Assembly: GCF_000336385.2 (NCBI RefSeq)
Contig: NZ_HG424497.1
Coordinates: forward strand, 1 to 41,757
Reading direction: 5' to 3'
Source of the DNA: Lysobacter antibioticus HS124
Lineage (GTDB): Bacteria > Pseudomonadota > Gammaproteobacteria > Xanthomonadales > Xanthomonadaceae
DNA: 41,757 bases
Positions within the stretch are counted from its first letter, which is position 1; each line of letters begins with the position of its first letter. The notes below the pieces were generated by a model. That model searched no databases and was not told the DNA's origin. It was given only the letters and a program-made list of their open reading frames with translations. This document shows, piece by piece, positions 26,911 through 34,804 of the stretch. The translations under genes and the position numbers were made by a program.

Positions 26911-29710
26911 ATTCCGCTCGCTCGAAGTCGTGCACTGGGACTATTGGCAGCGCTTCCAACTGCCGCTGGACGCCTCCATCGTCACCGTGGTCGGCCCCAA
27001 CGGTTCCGGCAAGACCACCTTGCTCGACGCCCTGCGCACCTTGCTGGCGATCGAGGACCGCGACACCGCGCGCGACTACAAGACCTACCTGCGCCACAAC
27101 GGCAAACCCTACGCTTGGCTGCGCGCGGTGGTCAGCAACCGCCCCGATCGCCGCGGCGGCCGGCCGTTCTTCCCGATCAAGGACGACCTGGTCACCCTGG
27201 CCTGCCGGGTGCGCAAGCGCGGCGGCGACTGGAGCCGCGATTACCAGATCGTCGGCGGCGACGTGGCGGTGGAAACCCTGGAACAGGGCGGCGAATGGCT
27301 CGGCGTGCGCGACTACCGCGTGCGCCTGGCCGGCGCCGGCCTGACCCGGGCGATCTGCCGCGTGCTGACCCTGGAGCAGGGCGCCACCGACAAGCTCTGC
27401 CAATACTCGCCGCGCGAACTGCTGCAGCTGATCTTCGACGTGTTCGAGGACAAGGCGGTGCTGGACGACTACCAGCGCGCGCGCACCGAGCAGTTCGACG
27501 TCGAAAAAGAATTGCAGCAGCTCGGCCAGGACTTGGCCGGCCTGCACCTGCGCCTGGAATCGGCCAAGGCCGACGTGCGCTCGTTCGAGGAATACAACGC
27601 CCTGCGCAACCAGCGCCAGCGCCTGGAAACCGAGGTCGCGCCCAAGGTCGAGCTGGCCGAACAGCGCGCGGTCATCGACGGCGCCAAACCGCGCCTGACC
27701 GGTCTGCGCCGCGCTCTGCGCGAGCGCGAGCGCGCGCTGGACGAGATGCGCGCGCAGGACAGCGTGGCCTCGCAGGGCCGCGACGCGCTGCAGGAGGCGA
27801 TGCGCGAAGCGCGGCGACAGGTCGGCGCCAGCGAACAGGCCTTCACCCAGGCCCGCGATGCTGCGCGCGACGCGGAAATGCTGGTCAAGCGCCGCGACGA
27901 GCTGGCCAAGCTGCAGGCGCAACGCGGCGCGGTCGACGTCGACGCGCTCAGCGCCGGCGTCGAGAACGGGCGCCGCCGCCAGGCCGAGCTCAAGCTCGAG
28001 GCCGAGCGCGACCGCAAGCGCGCCGGCGAAATCGCCGCGCAGATCGCCGCGCTCAGCGGCGGCGGCCGCATCGTCGAGCCGTTCGAGCGCGACTTCCGCA
28101 CCGCGCTCGATCGCGCCGGGATCGACCACCGGGTGCTGACCGAACTGGTCGAAATCGCCGACCCGCAGTGGGCGGTGGCGGTGGAAGCGGTGCTGGCGCC
28201 GTACCGGCACTTGCTGGTGCTGGAGAATCCGAAAGACGCGCGCGAAGCCTGGAAGCTCGGCGAAAGCCTGCAGTACCGCCACTTCATCGTCGCCGAGCGG
28301 GCGCCGGTGTCCAAGGCCAGCGCCGGCTCGCTGCTGGAAGTGGTGCGTTTCTCGGCCGACCCGCCGGCGTGGTTGCCGCGCCAGCTCGACCGCATCCGCC
28401 GCGTGACCGACATCGAACACGGTTCGCGCCTGCCGGCTTCGCAGGACTGGATCACCCAGAAGGGCTATCTGCGCGAGAGCCGCGGCGGCCGCCACATCGG
28501 CGGCAACCAGCAGCACTTCGGCAGCGGCGCGCGCCAGTCGCAACTGGCCGAACTGCGCGCCGAGCAGATCGCGATCGCCCAGCGCGCGCAGGCGCGCGAG
28601 GCCGAGCTGCACGAACTCACCCAGCGCGTCGATGCCGACCAGTCGCGCCTGCTCGGCCTGGACGCGACCCAGGAACTGGTGACCCGCGCGGCCGAGTTCG
28701 CCGATGCCCAGGAGCGCCTGCCGGCGTTGGCCGAAGCCGCCGCCGAAGCGGCCGCCGCCCTGGCACAGGCGCGCGCGCAGATCGACGCGGCCGGCGAACA
28801 GGACAAGGCCGAAGGCATCGCCGCGGCCAAGCGCCAGGGCCAAATCGACGCGCTGGCGCGCGAGTTGCGCGAACGCGCGCAGCAGATCAACGGCGAGCGC
28901 CACAGCCTGATCCAGCGCATCCTCGACTACCGGCGCAAGCGCGGCCTGATGCCGGACGACTGGCGCAGCGCGGCCGCGCTGCAGGCCGCGCGCGAGGAAT
29001 ACGAAAGCGCCTCGGCGGTGCGGCGGGAGATGGAACGCATCGACGACCGCCTGACCCGCGGCGGTTTCGTGGTCGACGAATCCTGCGTACCGCTGCGCGA
29101 CAAGATCGGCGCCGACCACGACGAACTGGCCAGCTCGATCATGCGTCGCGAGGCGCATCTGGAGCGGGCCAAGCGACTGACCGAGGAAGCGCGCGGCGCC
29201 TACATCAACGTGCTGCGCGCGACCGTGCGCCGCTACAAGAAGAACCTGGTCGCGCTGGGCGAGCTGGCCGGCATCGGCGTCGATGCCGACATGCCGGAGC
29301 TGGCCAACAACGACGTCGCGCTGGCCCAGGCCGGCCTGTCGGTGCGCTTCGATTTCGACCGCAAGGGCTGGATCGGCCTAGACGACGGCGAAGCCTCGGG
29401 TGGCCAGCAGGTGATGAAATCGCTGTTGCTGCTGGTCGCGCTGCTGCGCGACGAAGACCAGCCGGGCGGCTTCGTGTTCATCGACGAGCCCTTCGCTCAC
29501 CTGGACGTGTTCAACATCGAGAAGGTCGGCCGCTTCCTGCGCGCCACCGATGCCCAGTACATCCTGACCACGCCGATCACCCACAACCTCAACGTGTTCG
29601 ATCCGTCCGACCTGGTGCTGACCACCAGCAAGCGCCGCGGCGGCAATACGTGGGCGGAGCCGGTGGCGGTGCTCAAGCGGCAGGTCGAAGCCAAGGGCGA
29701 GGCGGCGTAA
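26903..29710 (+). CDS. mksB: SMC-like condensin ATPase MksB-like
   Basis: A 935-residue SMC/MukB-type ATPase. Walker A GPNGSGKTT is at 31-39. Long coiled coils lie at about 190-385 and 545-760, split by a hinge-like domain at about 392-540 (VLTELVEIADPQWAVAVEAVLAPYRHLLVL). The C-terminal head has the ABC signature SGGQQ (832-836), Walker B GFVFIDEP with D861/E862, and the D-loop AHLDVFN. It should dimerise at the hinge, close its heads on ATP and extrude or compact DNA with MksF and MksE. The size fits Pseudomonas-type MksB, shorter than MukB. AGGAGG at 26888-26893 serves the ATG inside the end of mksE. No nuclease subunit (MksG/JetD of Wadjet) follows; the next gene is an EF-G paralogue. An SbcC/RecN-type repair ATPase is the alternative, made unlikely by the partners. 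Confidence 0.82.
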   Translation: MFEFRSLEVVHWDYWQRFQLPLDASIVTVVGPNGSGKTTLLDALRTLLAIEDRDTARDYKTYLRHNGKPYAWLRAVVSNRPDRRGGRPFFPIKDDLVTLACRVRKRGGDWSRDYQIVGGDVAVETLEQGGEWLGVRDYRVRLAGAGLTRAICRVLTLEQGATDKLCQYSPRELLQLIFDVFEDKAVLDDYQRARTEQFDVEKELQQLGQDLAGLHLRLESAKADVRSFEEYNALRNQRQRLETEVAPKVELAEQRAVIDGAKPRLTGLRRALRERERALDEMRAQDSVASQGRDALQEAMREARRQVGASEQAFTQARDAARDAEMLVKRRDELAKLQAQRGAVDVDALSAGVENGRRRQAELKLEAERDRKRAGEIAAQIAALSGGGRIVEPFERDFRTALDRAGIDHRVLTELVEIADPQWAVAVEAVLAPYRHLLVLENPKDAREAWKLGESLQYRHFIVAERAPVSKASAGSLLEVVRFSADPPAWLPRQLDRIRRVTDIEHGSRLPASQDWITQKGYLRESRGGRHIGGNQQHFGSGARQSQLAELRAEQIAIAQRAQAREAELHELTQRVDADQSRLLGLDATQELVTRAAEFADAQERLPALAEAAAEAAAALAQARAQIDAAGEQDKAEGIAAAKRQGQIDALARELRERAQQINGERHSLIQRILDYRRKRGLMPDDWRSAAALQAAREEYESASAVRREMERIDDRLTRGGFVVDESCVPLRDKIGADHDELASSIMRREAHLERAKRLTEEARGAYINVLRATVRRYKKNLVALGELAGIGVDADMPELANNDVALAQAGLSVRFDFDRKGWIGLDDGEASGGQQVMKSLLLLVALLRDEDQPGGFVFIDEPFAHLDVFNIEKVGRFLRATDAQYILTTPITHNLNVFDPSDLVLTTSKRRGGNTWAEPVAVLKRQVEAKGEAA

Positions 29711-29730
29711 CGCGGCTTCCCGATCTACCT

Positions 29731-29812
29731 GTAGGAGCGGCGCGGGGTTTGGAACGATAAATTCCACCGCGCAGGCCCCCGCACGGCTTGACTCCCGCCG
29801 CGCCGCCCCTAC
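29731..29812. repeat. inverted pair of REP-like units
   Basis: GTAGGAGCGGCGCGGGG at 29731-29747 and the inverse CCGCCGCGCCGCCCCTAC at 29795-29812. The right arm overlaps the candidate promoter of the EF-G leader. Confidence 0.55.
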
Positions 29813-29815
29813 GAT
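29788..29815 (+). promoter_or_regulatory. sigma-70-like promoter of the EF-G paralogue leader
   Basis: TTGACT at 29788-29793 and TACGAT at 29810-29815 with a 16-bp spacer, one of the best -35/-10 matches in the window. Transcription would start near 29822, about 360 nt before the EF-G-like ATG. It overlaps the arm of a REP-like repeat, which lowers certainty. Confidence 0.45.
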
Positions 29816-29857
29816 ATGCACACGCATCACCCATCCCTTTCTTCAGGCCGTCCCATC

Positions 29858-29956
29858 ATGCAGCGCTTCCCGCTCCTGATATCGCTGAACGCCCTGCGCG
29901 CGAGCGCGGGCCGGGTGCGCCTGCCTCCTGCGATCTTCGCTTCGCGGTCGAACTGA
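29858..29956 (+). CDS. possible 32-residue leader ORF
   Basis: ATG-initiated ORF (MQRFPLLISLNALRASAGRV...) ending in TGA, placed between a promoter-like element and an intrinsic terminator whose stem starts 28 bases after the stop. The Shine-Dalgarno is weak (AGG at 29845-29847). The spacing suits a leader peptide whose translation could affect folding of the terminator, but in GC-rich DNA an ORF this short can arise by chance. No known peptide is recognised. Confidence 0.3.
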   Translation: MQRFPLLISLNALRASAGRVRLPPAIFASRSN

Positions 29957-29984
29957 CCGGCGTCGTCCGAAGCCGCACGAAAAC

Positions 29985-30008
29985 AAGCACCCGACCGGGT
30001 GCTTTTTT
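29985..30008 (+). terminator. intrinsic terminator or attenuator upstream of the EF-G paralogue
   Basis: AAGCACCC at 29985-29992 pairs with GGGTGCTT at 29997-30004 (GACC loop), followed by a T run to 30008. It lies 275 bp past mksB and 175 bp before the EF-G-like gene. It either ends the condensin transcript or attenuates the leader. A second hairpin (GCCGGC 30028-30033 with 30038-30043, GAGC loop, then TTTCTT) follows. Confidence 0.8.
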
Positions 30009-30086
30009 ATTGCCTGTTTTTCGTCCCGCCGGCGAGCGCCGGCTTTCTTCTCATTGCATCGTCCGTAAAGCCAAGGAGAACGTGTC

Positions 30087-30116
30087 GTGACTACCACGGA
30101 AGACACCCAAGCCTAG
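30087..30116 (+). CDS. possible 9-codon leader peptide
   Basis: A strong Shine-Dalgarno AAGGAG (30073-30078) sits 8 bases before GTG at 30087, opening a 9-codon frame (MTTTEDTQA) that stops at TAG 30114-30116, 67 bases before the EF-G-like start. The strength of the ribosome site compared with the weak one of the main gene suggests the ribosome is meant to load here. The Shine-Dalgarno region (30070-30078) can pair with CTCCTGTTGGC at 30154-30164. A chance occurrence is possible. Confidence 0.4.
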   Translation: MTTTEDTQA

Positions 30117-30169
30117 CCGCGCGTCCCGTCGCCAACCGGGGCGTGCGGCGACCCTCCTGTTGGCCACGA

Positions 30170-30183
30170 ATGCGAGTCCGCAT
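30170..30183 (+). promoter_or_regulatory. hairpin abutting the EF-G paralogue start codon
   Basis: ATGCG (30170-30174) pairs with CGCAT (30179-30183) around AGTC, ending exactly at the ATG and enclosing the weak GAG ribosome site. A stable 6-bp stem (30128-30133 with 30147-30152) lies just upstream. The arrangement could hold initiation down until the leader is remodelled. Confidence 0.4.
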
Positions 30184-32244
30184 ATGAACACCCCGCTCAA
30201 CCGCCTCTCCGTCGACCGCTGGCGCAATCTGGGCATCATCGCCCACGTCGACGCGGGCAAAACCACGCTCACCGAACGCCTGCTGTGGAAGACCGGCGCG
30301 ATCCATCGCACCGGCGAAGTCCACGAGGGCGCCGCCACCACCGACTTCGATCCGATCGAACGCCGCCGCGGCATCACCATCGGCGCGGCCGCCGTGCAGG
30401 CGCGCTGGACGCCGCACGACGGCGCCGAGCATCGCCTGACCGTCATCGACACGCCAGGCCATATCGACTTCGCGATCGAAGTCGAACGCTCGCTGCGCGT
30501 GCTCGACGGCGCGGTCGCGGTGTTCAGCGGCGTCGACGGCGTACAGCCGCAATCGGAAACCGTGTGGCGCCAGGCGCGCCGCCACGGCGTGCCGCTGATC
30601 GCGTTCGTCAACAAGATGGACCGCGTCGGCGCGTCGCTGGAGCGCACGCTGGCGCAGATGCGCGACAAGCTCGACGCGGTGCCGTGGGCGCTGGGCGAAA
30701 CCGTCGGCGAAGAATCCGAACTGCGCGGCTGGATCGACTACGTGGCGCGCGCGAGCCTGTCGTGGGACGAACAGGGCGCGCTGTCTCGCCGGGAATGGAC
30801 CGAGCAGGAGGCGCAAGCGTTCGAACCGGCGCGCCAGCGTCTGGTCGAAGCCGTCGCCGATCACGACGACGCGCTCGCGCTGGCCTTCCTGGAAGGCCGC
30901 GCGGTCGACGCCGAACTGCTCAAGTCGGCGCTGCGCCGGGCCACCCTGGCCGGCGCCGGGACCCCGGTGCTGGCGGGTTCCGCGTTCAAGAACAAGGGCG
31001 TGGAAGCGCTGCTCGACGCGATCGTCGACTACCTGCCGTCGCCGCTGGACCGGCCGGCCGTGCTTGCGCAAAGCGAACGCGGCGAGGTCGAACTGGCGCC
31101 CGACGCCGAGGGGCCGCTGGCCGGCCTGGTGTTCAAGATCGTGCACCAGGAGCACGGTGCGCTCAGTTTCGTGCGCCTGTACTCGGGCACGTTGCGGGTC
31201 GGCGACACGGTATGGGCATCGCGGCGCGAAAAGGCGCTGCGGGTGGGGCGGTTGCAAGTCGTGCAAGCCGACCGCGGCCAGGACGTGGACGTGGCCCGCG
31301 CCGGCGAGATCGTCGCGATCGCGGGTTGGAAAGACGCGGTCAGCGGCGAGACGCTCAGCGGCGTCGGCGCGCGTCTGGCGCTCGACAGCATCCAGGCCCA
31401 GCCTGCGGTGTTGTCGTGGCGATTGACCGCGGCCAAGTCCAGCGACCTGATCCGCCTAGGCCAAGGCCTGGCGAGCCTGGCTCAGCAGGACCCGTCGTTC
31501 CGCGTCGGCACCGACGCGGATACGGGCGAGACCTTGGTCTGGGGCATGGGCGAGCTGCACCTGGAAGTGATGGTCGACCGCTTGCGCGAGTTGTGGAACG
31601 TCGAGGTGCGCACCGGTTCGCCGCGCGTGGCCTATCAGGAAACGCCGAGCCGCGCGGTGCGCGGCGTGGAGGGCAAGTTGTCCAAGCAAACCGGCGGCAG
31701 CGGCCAGTTCGCGCGCGTGGTCATCGACGTGACGCCGCGCGAGGACGGGCAGTTCGAGTTCGTCGACCGCAGCGTGGGCGGCGTGATCCCGCGCAACTTC
31801 GTCGGCGCGACCGAGAAAGGCTTGCGCGCGGCGTTGGCCGAGGGACCGCAAGGTTTCCCGGTAGTGGGTTTGACCGTCGCGCTGACCGACGGCGAGACCC
31901 ACGCGGTGGACTCCTCGGAGCTGGCGTTCCAGCGCGCCGCCGCCGAGGCCCTGAAGGCCGCGCTGGCGCAAGCCGGCACGACCGTGCTCGAACCGATGAT
32001 GGCGCTGGTGGTGGACACCCCCGCGGCCAACGTCGGCGACGTGGTCGGCGACTTGCAGCGGCGTTCCGGCCGCGTCCTGTCCATCGAGGACAAGGGCGGG
32101 CGCAGCGATGTCGCCGCGCGCGCGCCGCTGGCGCAGCTGTCGGGCTATACGACGGCGCTGCGTTCGTTGACTCAGGGGCGCGCGTCGGCGTCGGTGGTGT
32201 TCGACGGCTACGAAGTCGCGCGCGGTTTGCCCAAGGCCGCGTAA
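30184..32244 (+). CDS. elongation factor G paralogue (EF-G2-like translational GTPase)
   Basis: A 686-residue translational GTPase. G1 AHVDAGKTT (20-28), G2 RGITI (62-66), G3 DTPGH (89-93) and G4 NKMD (143-146) are intact. EF-G-specific runs HRTGEVHEGAATTDF and GVQPQSETVWRQA place it with EF-G rather than Tet(M). Domain II begins near 310, domain III carries DLIRLGQGLASLAQQDPSF and GMGELHLEVMVDRL, and domains IV-V end with GDVVGDLQRRSGRVLSIEDK. The domain IV tip reads GGSGQFARVV instead of canonical GGRGQYGHVV, as in divergent EF-G2 proteins. It is not next to rpsL/rpsG/tuf, so it is not the housekeeping fusA. Possible roles are ribosome rescue, recycling, back-translocation or antibiotic protection. 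TTG at 30160 is an alternative start. A terminator follows. Confidence 0.88.
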   Translation: MNTPLNRLSVDRWRNLGIIAHVDAGKTTLTERLLWKTGAIHRTGEVHEGAATTDFDPIERRRGITIGAAAVQARWTPHDGAEHRLTVIDTPGHIDFAIEVERSLRVLDGAVAVFSGVDGVQPQSETVWRQARRHGVPLIAFVNKMDRVGASLERTLAQMRDKLDAVPWALGETVGEESELRGWIDYVARASLSWDEQGALSRREWTEQEAQAFEPARQRLVEAVADHDDALALAFLEGRAVDAELLKSALRRATLAGAGTPVLAGSAFKNKGVEALLDAIVDYLPSPLDRPAVLAQSERGEVELAPDAEGPLAGLVFKIVHQEHGALSFVRLYSGTLRVGDTVWASRREKALRVGRLQVVQADRGQDVDVARAGEIVAIAGWKDAVSGETLSGVGARLALDSIQAQPAVLSWRLTAAKSSDLIRLGQGLASLAQQDPSFRVGTDADTGETLVWGMGELHLEVMVDRLRELWNVEVRTGSPRVAYQETPSRAVRGVEGKLSKQTGGSGQFARVVIDVTPREDGQFEFVDRSVGGVIPRNFVGATEKGLRAALAEGPQGFPVVGLTVALTDGETHAVDSSELAFQRAAAEALKAALAQAGTTVLEPMMALVVDTPAANVGDVVGDLQRRSGRVLSIEDKGGRSDVAARAPLAQLSGYTTALRSLTQGRASASVVFDGYEVARGLPKAA

Positions 32245-32257
32245 ATCTCGCCCAGGC

Positions 32258-32286
32258 AGGGGCCGGTTCGCCGGCCCCTTTTTTTT
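32258..32286 (+). terminator. intrinsic terminator after the EF-G paralogue
   Basis: Perfect 9-bp stem (32258-32266 with 32271-32279), TTCG loop, then an eight-T run to 32286. It also lies just past the stop of the convergent oxidoreductase gene. Confidence 0.95.
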
Positions 32287-32299
32287 GCGGCGCAGCCGT

Positions 32300-33322
32300 T
32301 TACCAGCCGGCCAGCACGAGCTTGCCGATGGTGCTGCCCGATTCCAGCCGCCGGTGCGCTTCGCGCAGGTTCTGCGCGTTGATCGTGCCGAGGGTTTCGC
32401 CGTGCGTGCCGCGCAGTTCGCCGGCGTCGACCAGGTCGGCGACGCGGTCGAGCAGGCGCCCCTGTTCGATCAGGTCGGCGGTGCCGAAGCGCGGCCGGGC
32501 GAACATCATTTCCCAGTGGATGCCGATGCACTTGGCCTTGTACGGATCGCCGATGTGCAACGGACCGGTGGGCTCGACGATCAGGCCGACGTGGCCCTGC
32601 GGCGCCAGCAGTTGGCCCAGTTCGGTCCAGTAGCGATCGGTGTCGGCCAGGTTGAGCGCCGCGTCGATCTGCGCAAAGCCCAGGGCCTGCAGCTGCGGCG
32701 CCAGCGGTTGCGCATGATCGACCACGTGATCGGCGCCGAAGCGCCGGCACCATTCGGCGCTGGACGCACGCGAGGCGGTGGCGACGACCTCGAAACCGGC
32801 GCGCTTGGCGAGCTGGATCGCGATCGTGCCGACGCCGCCGGCGCCGCCGAGGATCAGCAGGCGGCGGCCGCGGCCGCCGTGCTCGCTGTCGTAGGGCATG
32901 CGCTGGAACAACAGCTCCCAGGCGGTGATCGCGGTCAGCGGCAAGGCTGCCGCCTCGGCCGCGCTCAGCGACGTCGGCGCGCGGCCGACGATGCGTTCGT
33001 CGACCAGTTGCAGTTCGCTGTTGCTGCCGGGGCGGCCGATATCGCCGGCGTAATAGACCCGGTCGCCGACTTTGAACCGGGTCACCGCGTCGCCGACCGC
33101 CGCGACCGTGCCGGCGGCGTCGTAGCCGAGCACGCGCGGTTCGGCCAGCACCTCGGTCGCCGGCTTGGAGCGGCGCACCTTGGTGTCGACCGGATTGACC
33201 GAGACCGCCTCGACCCGCACCAGCAGATCGTGGCCGGCGGCGACCGGCGTGGGCAGGTCGAATTCGAGCAGCGATTGCGGATCGTCGATCGGCAGGTGGC
33301 GAAGGATGGCTACGGCTTTCAT
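32300..33322 (-). CDS. zinc-binding alcohol dehydrogenase family oxidoreductase
   Basis: A 340-residue medium-chain dehydrogenase/reductase, NADPH-dependent quinone or enone reductase type. The GroES-like N-terminal domain contains VRVEAVSVNPVDTKVR and VLGYDAAGTVAAVGDAV. The nucleotide-binding loop is LILGGAGGVGTIAIQLAK, followed by RFGADHVVDH. The zinc-ligand cysteines of classical alcohol dehydrogenases are absent, so it is probably zinc-independent despite the family name. GGAG seven bases upstream fixes the ATG; the frame runs upstream into the neighbouring hydrolase gene. It lies 97 bp after the SGNH hydrolase on the same strand and may share its transcript. The substrate is unknown. Confidence 0.87.
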   Translation of the reverse strand: MKAVAILRHLPIDDPQSLLEFDLPTPVAAGHDLLVRVEAVSVNPVDTKVRRSKPATEVLAEPRVLGYDAAGTVAAVGDAVTRFKVGDRVYYAGDIGRPGSNSELQLVDERIVGRAPTSLSAAEAAALPLTAITAWELLFQRMPYDSEHGGRGRRLLILGGAGGVGTIAIQLAKRAGFEVVATASRASSAEWCRRFGADHVVDHAQPLAPQLQALGFAQIDAALNLADTDRYWTELGQLLAPQGHVGLIVEPTGPLHIGDPYKAKCIGIHWEMMFARPRFGTADLIEQGRLLDRVADLVDAGELRGTHGETLGTINAQNLREAHRRLESGSTIGKLVLAGW

Positions 33323-33419
33323 TGCGGACTCCGTGGGCAGGGGAGGAGAACCGGCATCGACGGCATCGACGCCGGATTGTGGATCGAGCGCCGGCTCGCC
33401 GCCGTACCGCGTCGGCGGT

Positions 33420-34667
33420 TCAGCGCCGGCCGAACAGCAGCGTGTCGTCGACCGCCGCGGCCATGGCGCGATAACCCGCGTCGCCGGGGTGCAGGCGGTC
33501 GCCGGAATCGTAGGCCGGCAGGAACCGGGTCGGGCGCTGCGGGTCGCGGACGACGGCATCGAAGTCGACCACCGCGTCGAACTCGCCGCTGTCGCGGATC
33601 CAGGCGTTGACCGTCTGCCGCACGCGCTCCTTGGCCGGGCTGTAGTAGTCGTGGATCGGCGAACCGGGCAGGGCGTCTTCGAACGGCGTCAGGGTGGCGC
33701 CGACGATGCGCACCCCATGCAGCCGGGCCTGGGCGATCAGCTGGCGGTAGCCGTCGATCAGGCGCTGCGCGTCCACCGCCGCGCGCGTCGGTTCGAAGGT
33801 GCTGCCGGGCCAGGCGATGTCGTTGATGCCCATCAACAGCACCACGCTGTCGGGGCGTTGGCTGAGCACGTCGCGCTCGAACCGGGCCAGGGCGCTGACG
33901 CCCATGCCGTCGCTGAGCACGCGCGCGCCGGAGATGCCGGCGTTGAGCACGGCGACGCCGCGCGGGGCCAGGCGCTGGGCGAGCGCGTCCGGCCAGCGCC
34001 GGTAGCGGTTCGGGGTCGAGGCGGCGCCGTCGGTGATCGAATCGCCGAACGCGACCACGCGACGTACCGGCTGCGCGGCTTCCACGTAGACGCCGCTGAG
34101 GAACGGCCGGGTCTGCAGCACTTGCCCGCCGTCCAGGCGCGCATCGGCGGTGCGGTCGCCGGCGACGAGGAACGCGTCCTGCCGGCCTTCCCAATGGAAG
34201 GTGCGCAGCGCGGTGTCCTGCGGCAGGTACAGGCTGACCGCGACCTCGCCGAGCGCGGCGACCTCCAGTTCGACCGGATCGCTGAGCACCGGCGCGCCCG
34301 GCAGCAGGGTCACTGCGCGCCGGCCGCCGAAGGTCAGCGCGCGGTCGCTGCCGGCTTGGATGCGCGAGCCGCCGGCGCTGCGGGCGATGCGCGCCGCGCC
34401 GATGGTCACCGGCGCATCGCCGTAGGCGTTGGACAGGGCGATGCGGACCCGGCCGCCGCCGACGCTGACCCGCGCCACCTGGCGCACGGTCTGGTCGTGC
34501 AGGCGCTCCGGCGCGCCGTTGGGCAGGGCGAAGCCGGCGCCCCAGGTGGCTTGCGGGCTGGCGCTCCAAGTGCCGACCCACTGCGGGGCGGCGACCGCGG
34601 CGGGCGCGGCCAGGCCGAGGGCGAGCGCGGCGGCGGCGAGCGGTTGGAGCAGGGACTTGGCGTTCAT
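33420..34667 (-). CDS. secreted SGNH/GDSL-family hydrolase
   Basis: A 415-residue protein with a Sec signal peptide (MNAKSLLQPLAAAALALGL..AVAAP, cleavage near 27). A beta-rich N-terminal domain (about 28-200, starting WVGTWSASPQ) precedes the SGNH hydrolase domain with block I FGDSITDG (S210), block II NAGISG (G244), block III GIND (N282) and block V DRLHP (D390, H393). All four catalytic-site residues are present, so an active esterase or carbohydrate deacetylase is expected outside the cytoplasm. The ATG at 34667 is preferred because it starts the signal peptide. It diverges from a LysR gene across 137 bp containing a palindromic operator candidate. Confidence 0.9.
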   Translation of the reverse strand: MNAKSLLQPLAAAALALGLAAPAAVAAPQWVGTWSASPQATWGAGFALPNGAPERLHDQTVRQVARVSVGGGRVRIALSNAYGDAPVTIGAARIARSAGGSRIQAGSDRALTFGGRRAVTLLPGAPVLSDPVELEVAALGEVAVSLYLPQDTALRTFHWEGRQDAFLVAGDRTADARLDGGQVLQTRPFLSGVYVEAAQPVRRVVAFGDSITDGAASTPNRYRRWPDALAQRLAPRGVAVLNAGISGARVLSDGMGVSALARFERDVLSQRPDSVVLLMGINDIAWPGSTFEPTRAAVDAQRLIDGYRQLIAQARLHGVRIVGATLTPFEDALPGSPIHDYYSPAKERVRQTVNAWIRDSGEFDAVVDFDAVVRDPQRPTRFLPAYDSGDRLHPGDAGYRAMAAAVDDTLLFGRR

Positions 34668-34757
34668 GAGGAAACTCGCAGAGGACGTCGGGAAGTCGAC
34701 GCGACTCACGTTAGGTTCTTCCGATCTTGGCCAGTAGCGGGCAAGATCGCATAGGGC

Positions 34758-34776
34758 TCATTCCATATCGGAATGA
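34758..34776. promoter_or_regulatory. LysR-type operator candidate
   Basis: TCATTCC (34758-34764) and GGAATGA (34770-34776) form a perfect inverted repeat around ATATC and contain a T-N11-A core. It lies 28 bp before the LysR ATG in the divergent spacer to the SGNH hydrolase gene. Confidence 0.6.
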
Positions 34777-34804
34777 TGTCGCCGCTACCGGATCGGGATC
34801 GCTC

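Noticed and set aside
24446-29710. Complete Wadjet (JetABCD) defence system
   Set aside because: No JetD/MksG-like nuclease gene is adjacent and the flanks are housekeeping-type genes; only the condensin core is supported.
30184-32244. Tet(M)/Tet(O)-type tetracycline resistance gene
   Set aside because: Its G-domain runs (GEVHEGAATTDF, GVQPQSETVWRQA, NKMD) are of EF-G type; Tet proteins have different residues there.
32300-33322. Classical zinc alcohol dehydrogenase
   Set aside because: The structural and catalytic zinc cysteines are missing; it fits the quinone-oxidoreductase-like branch.
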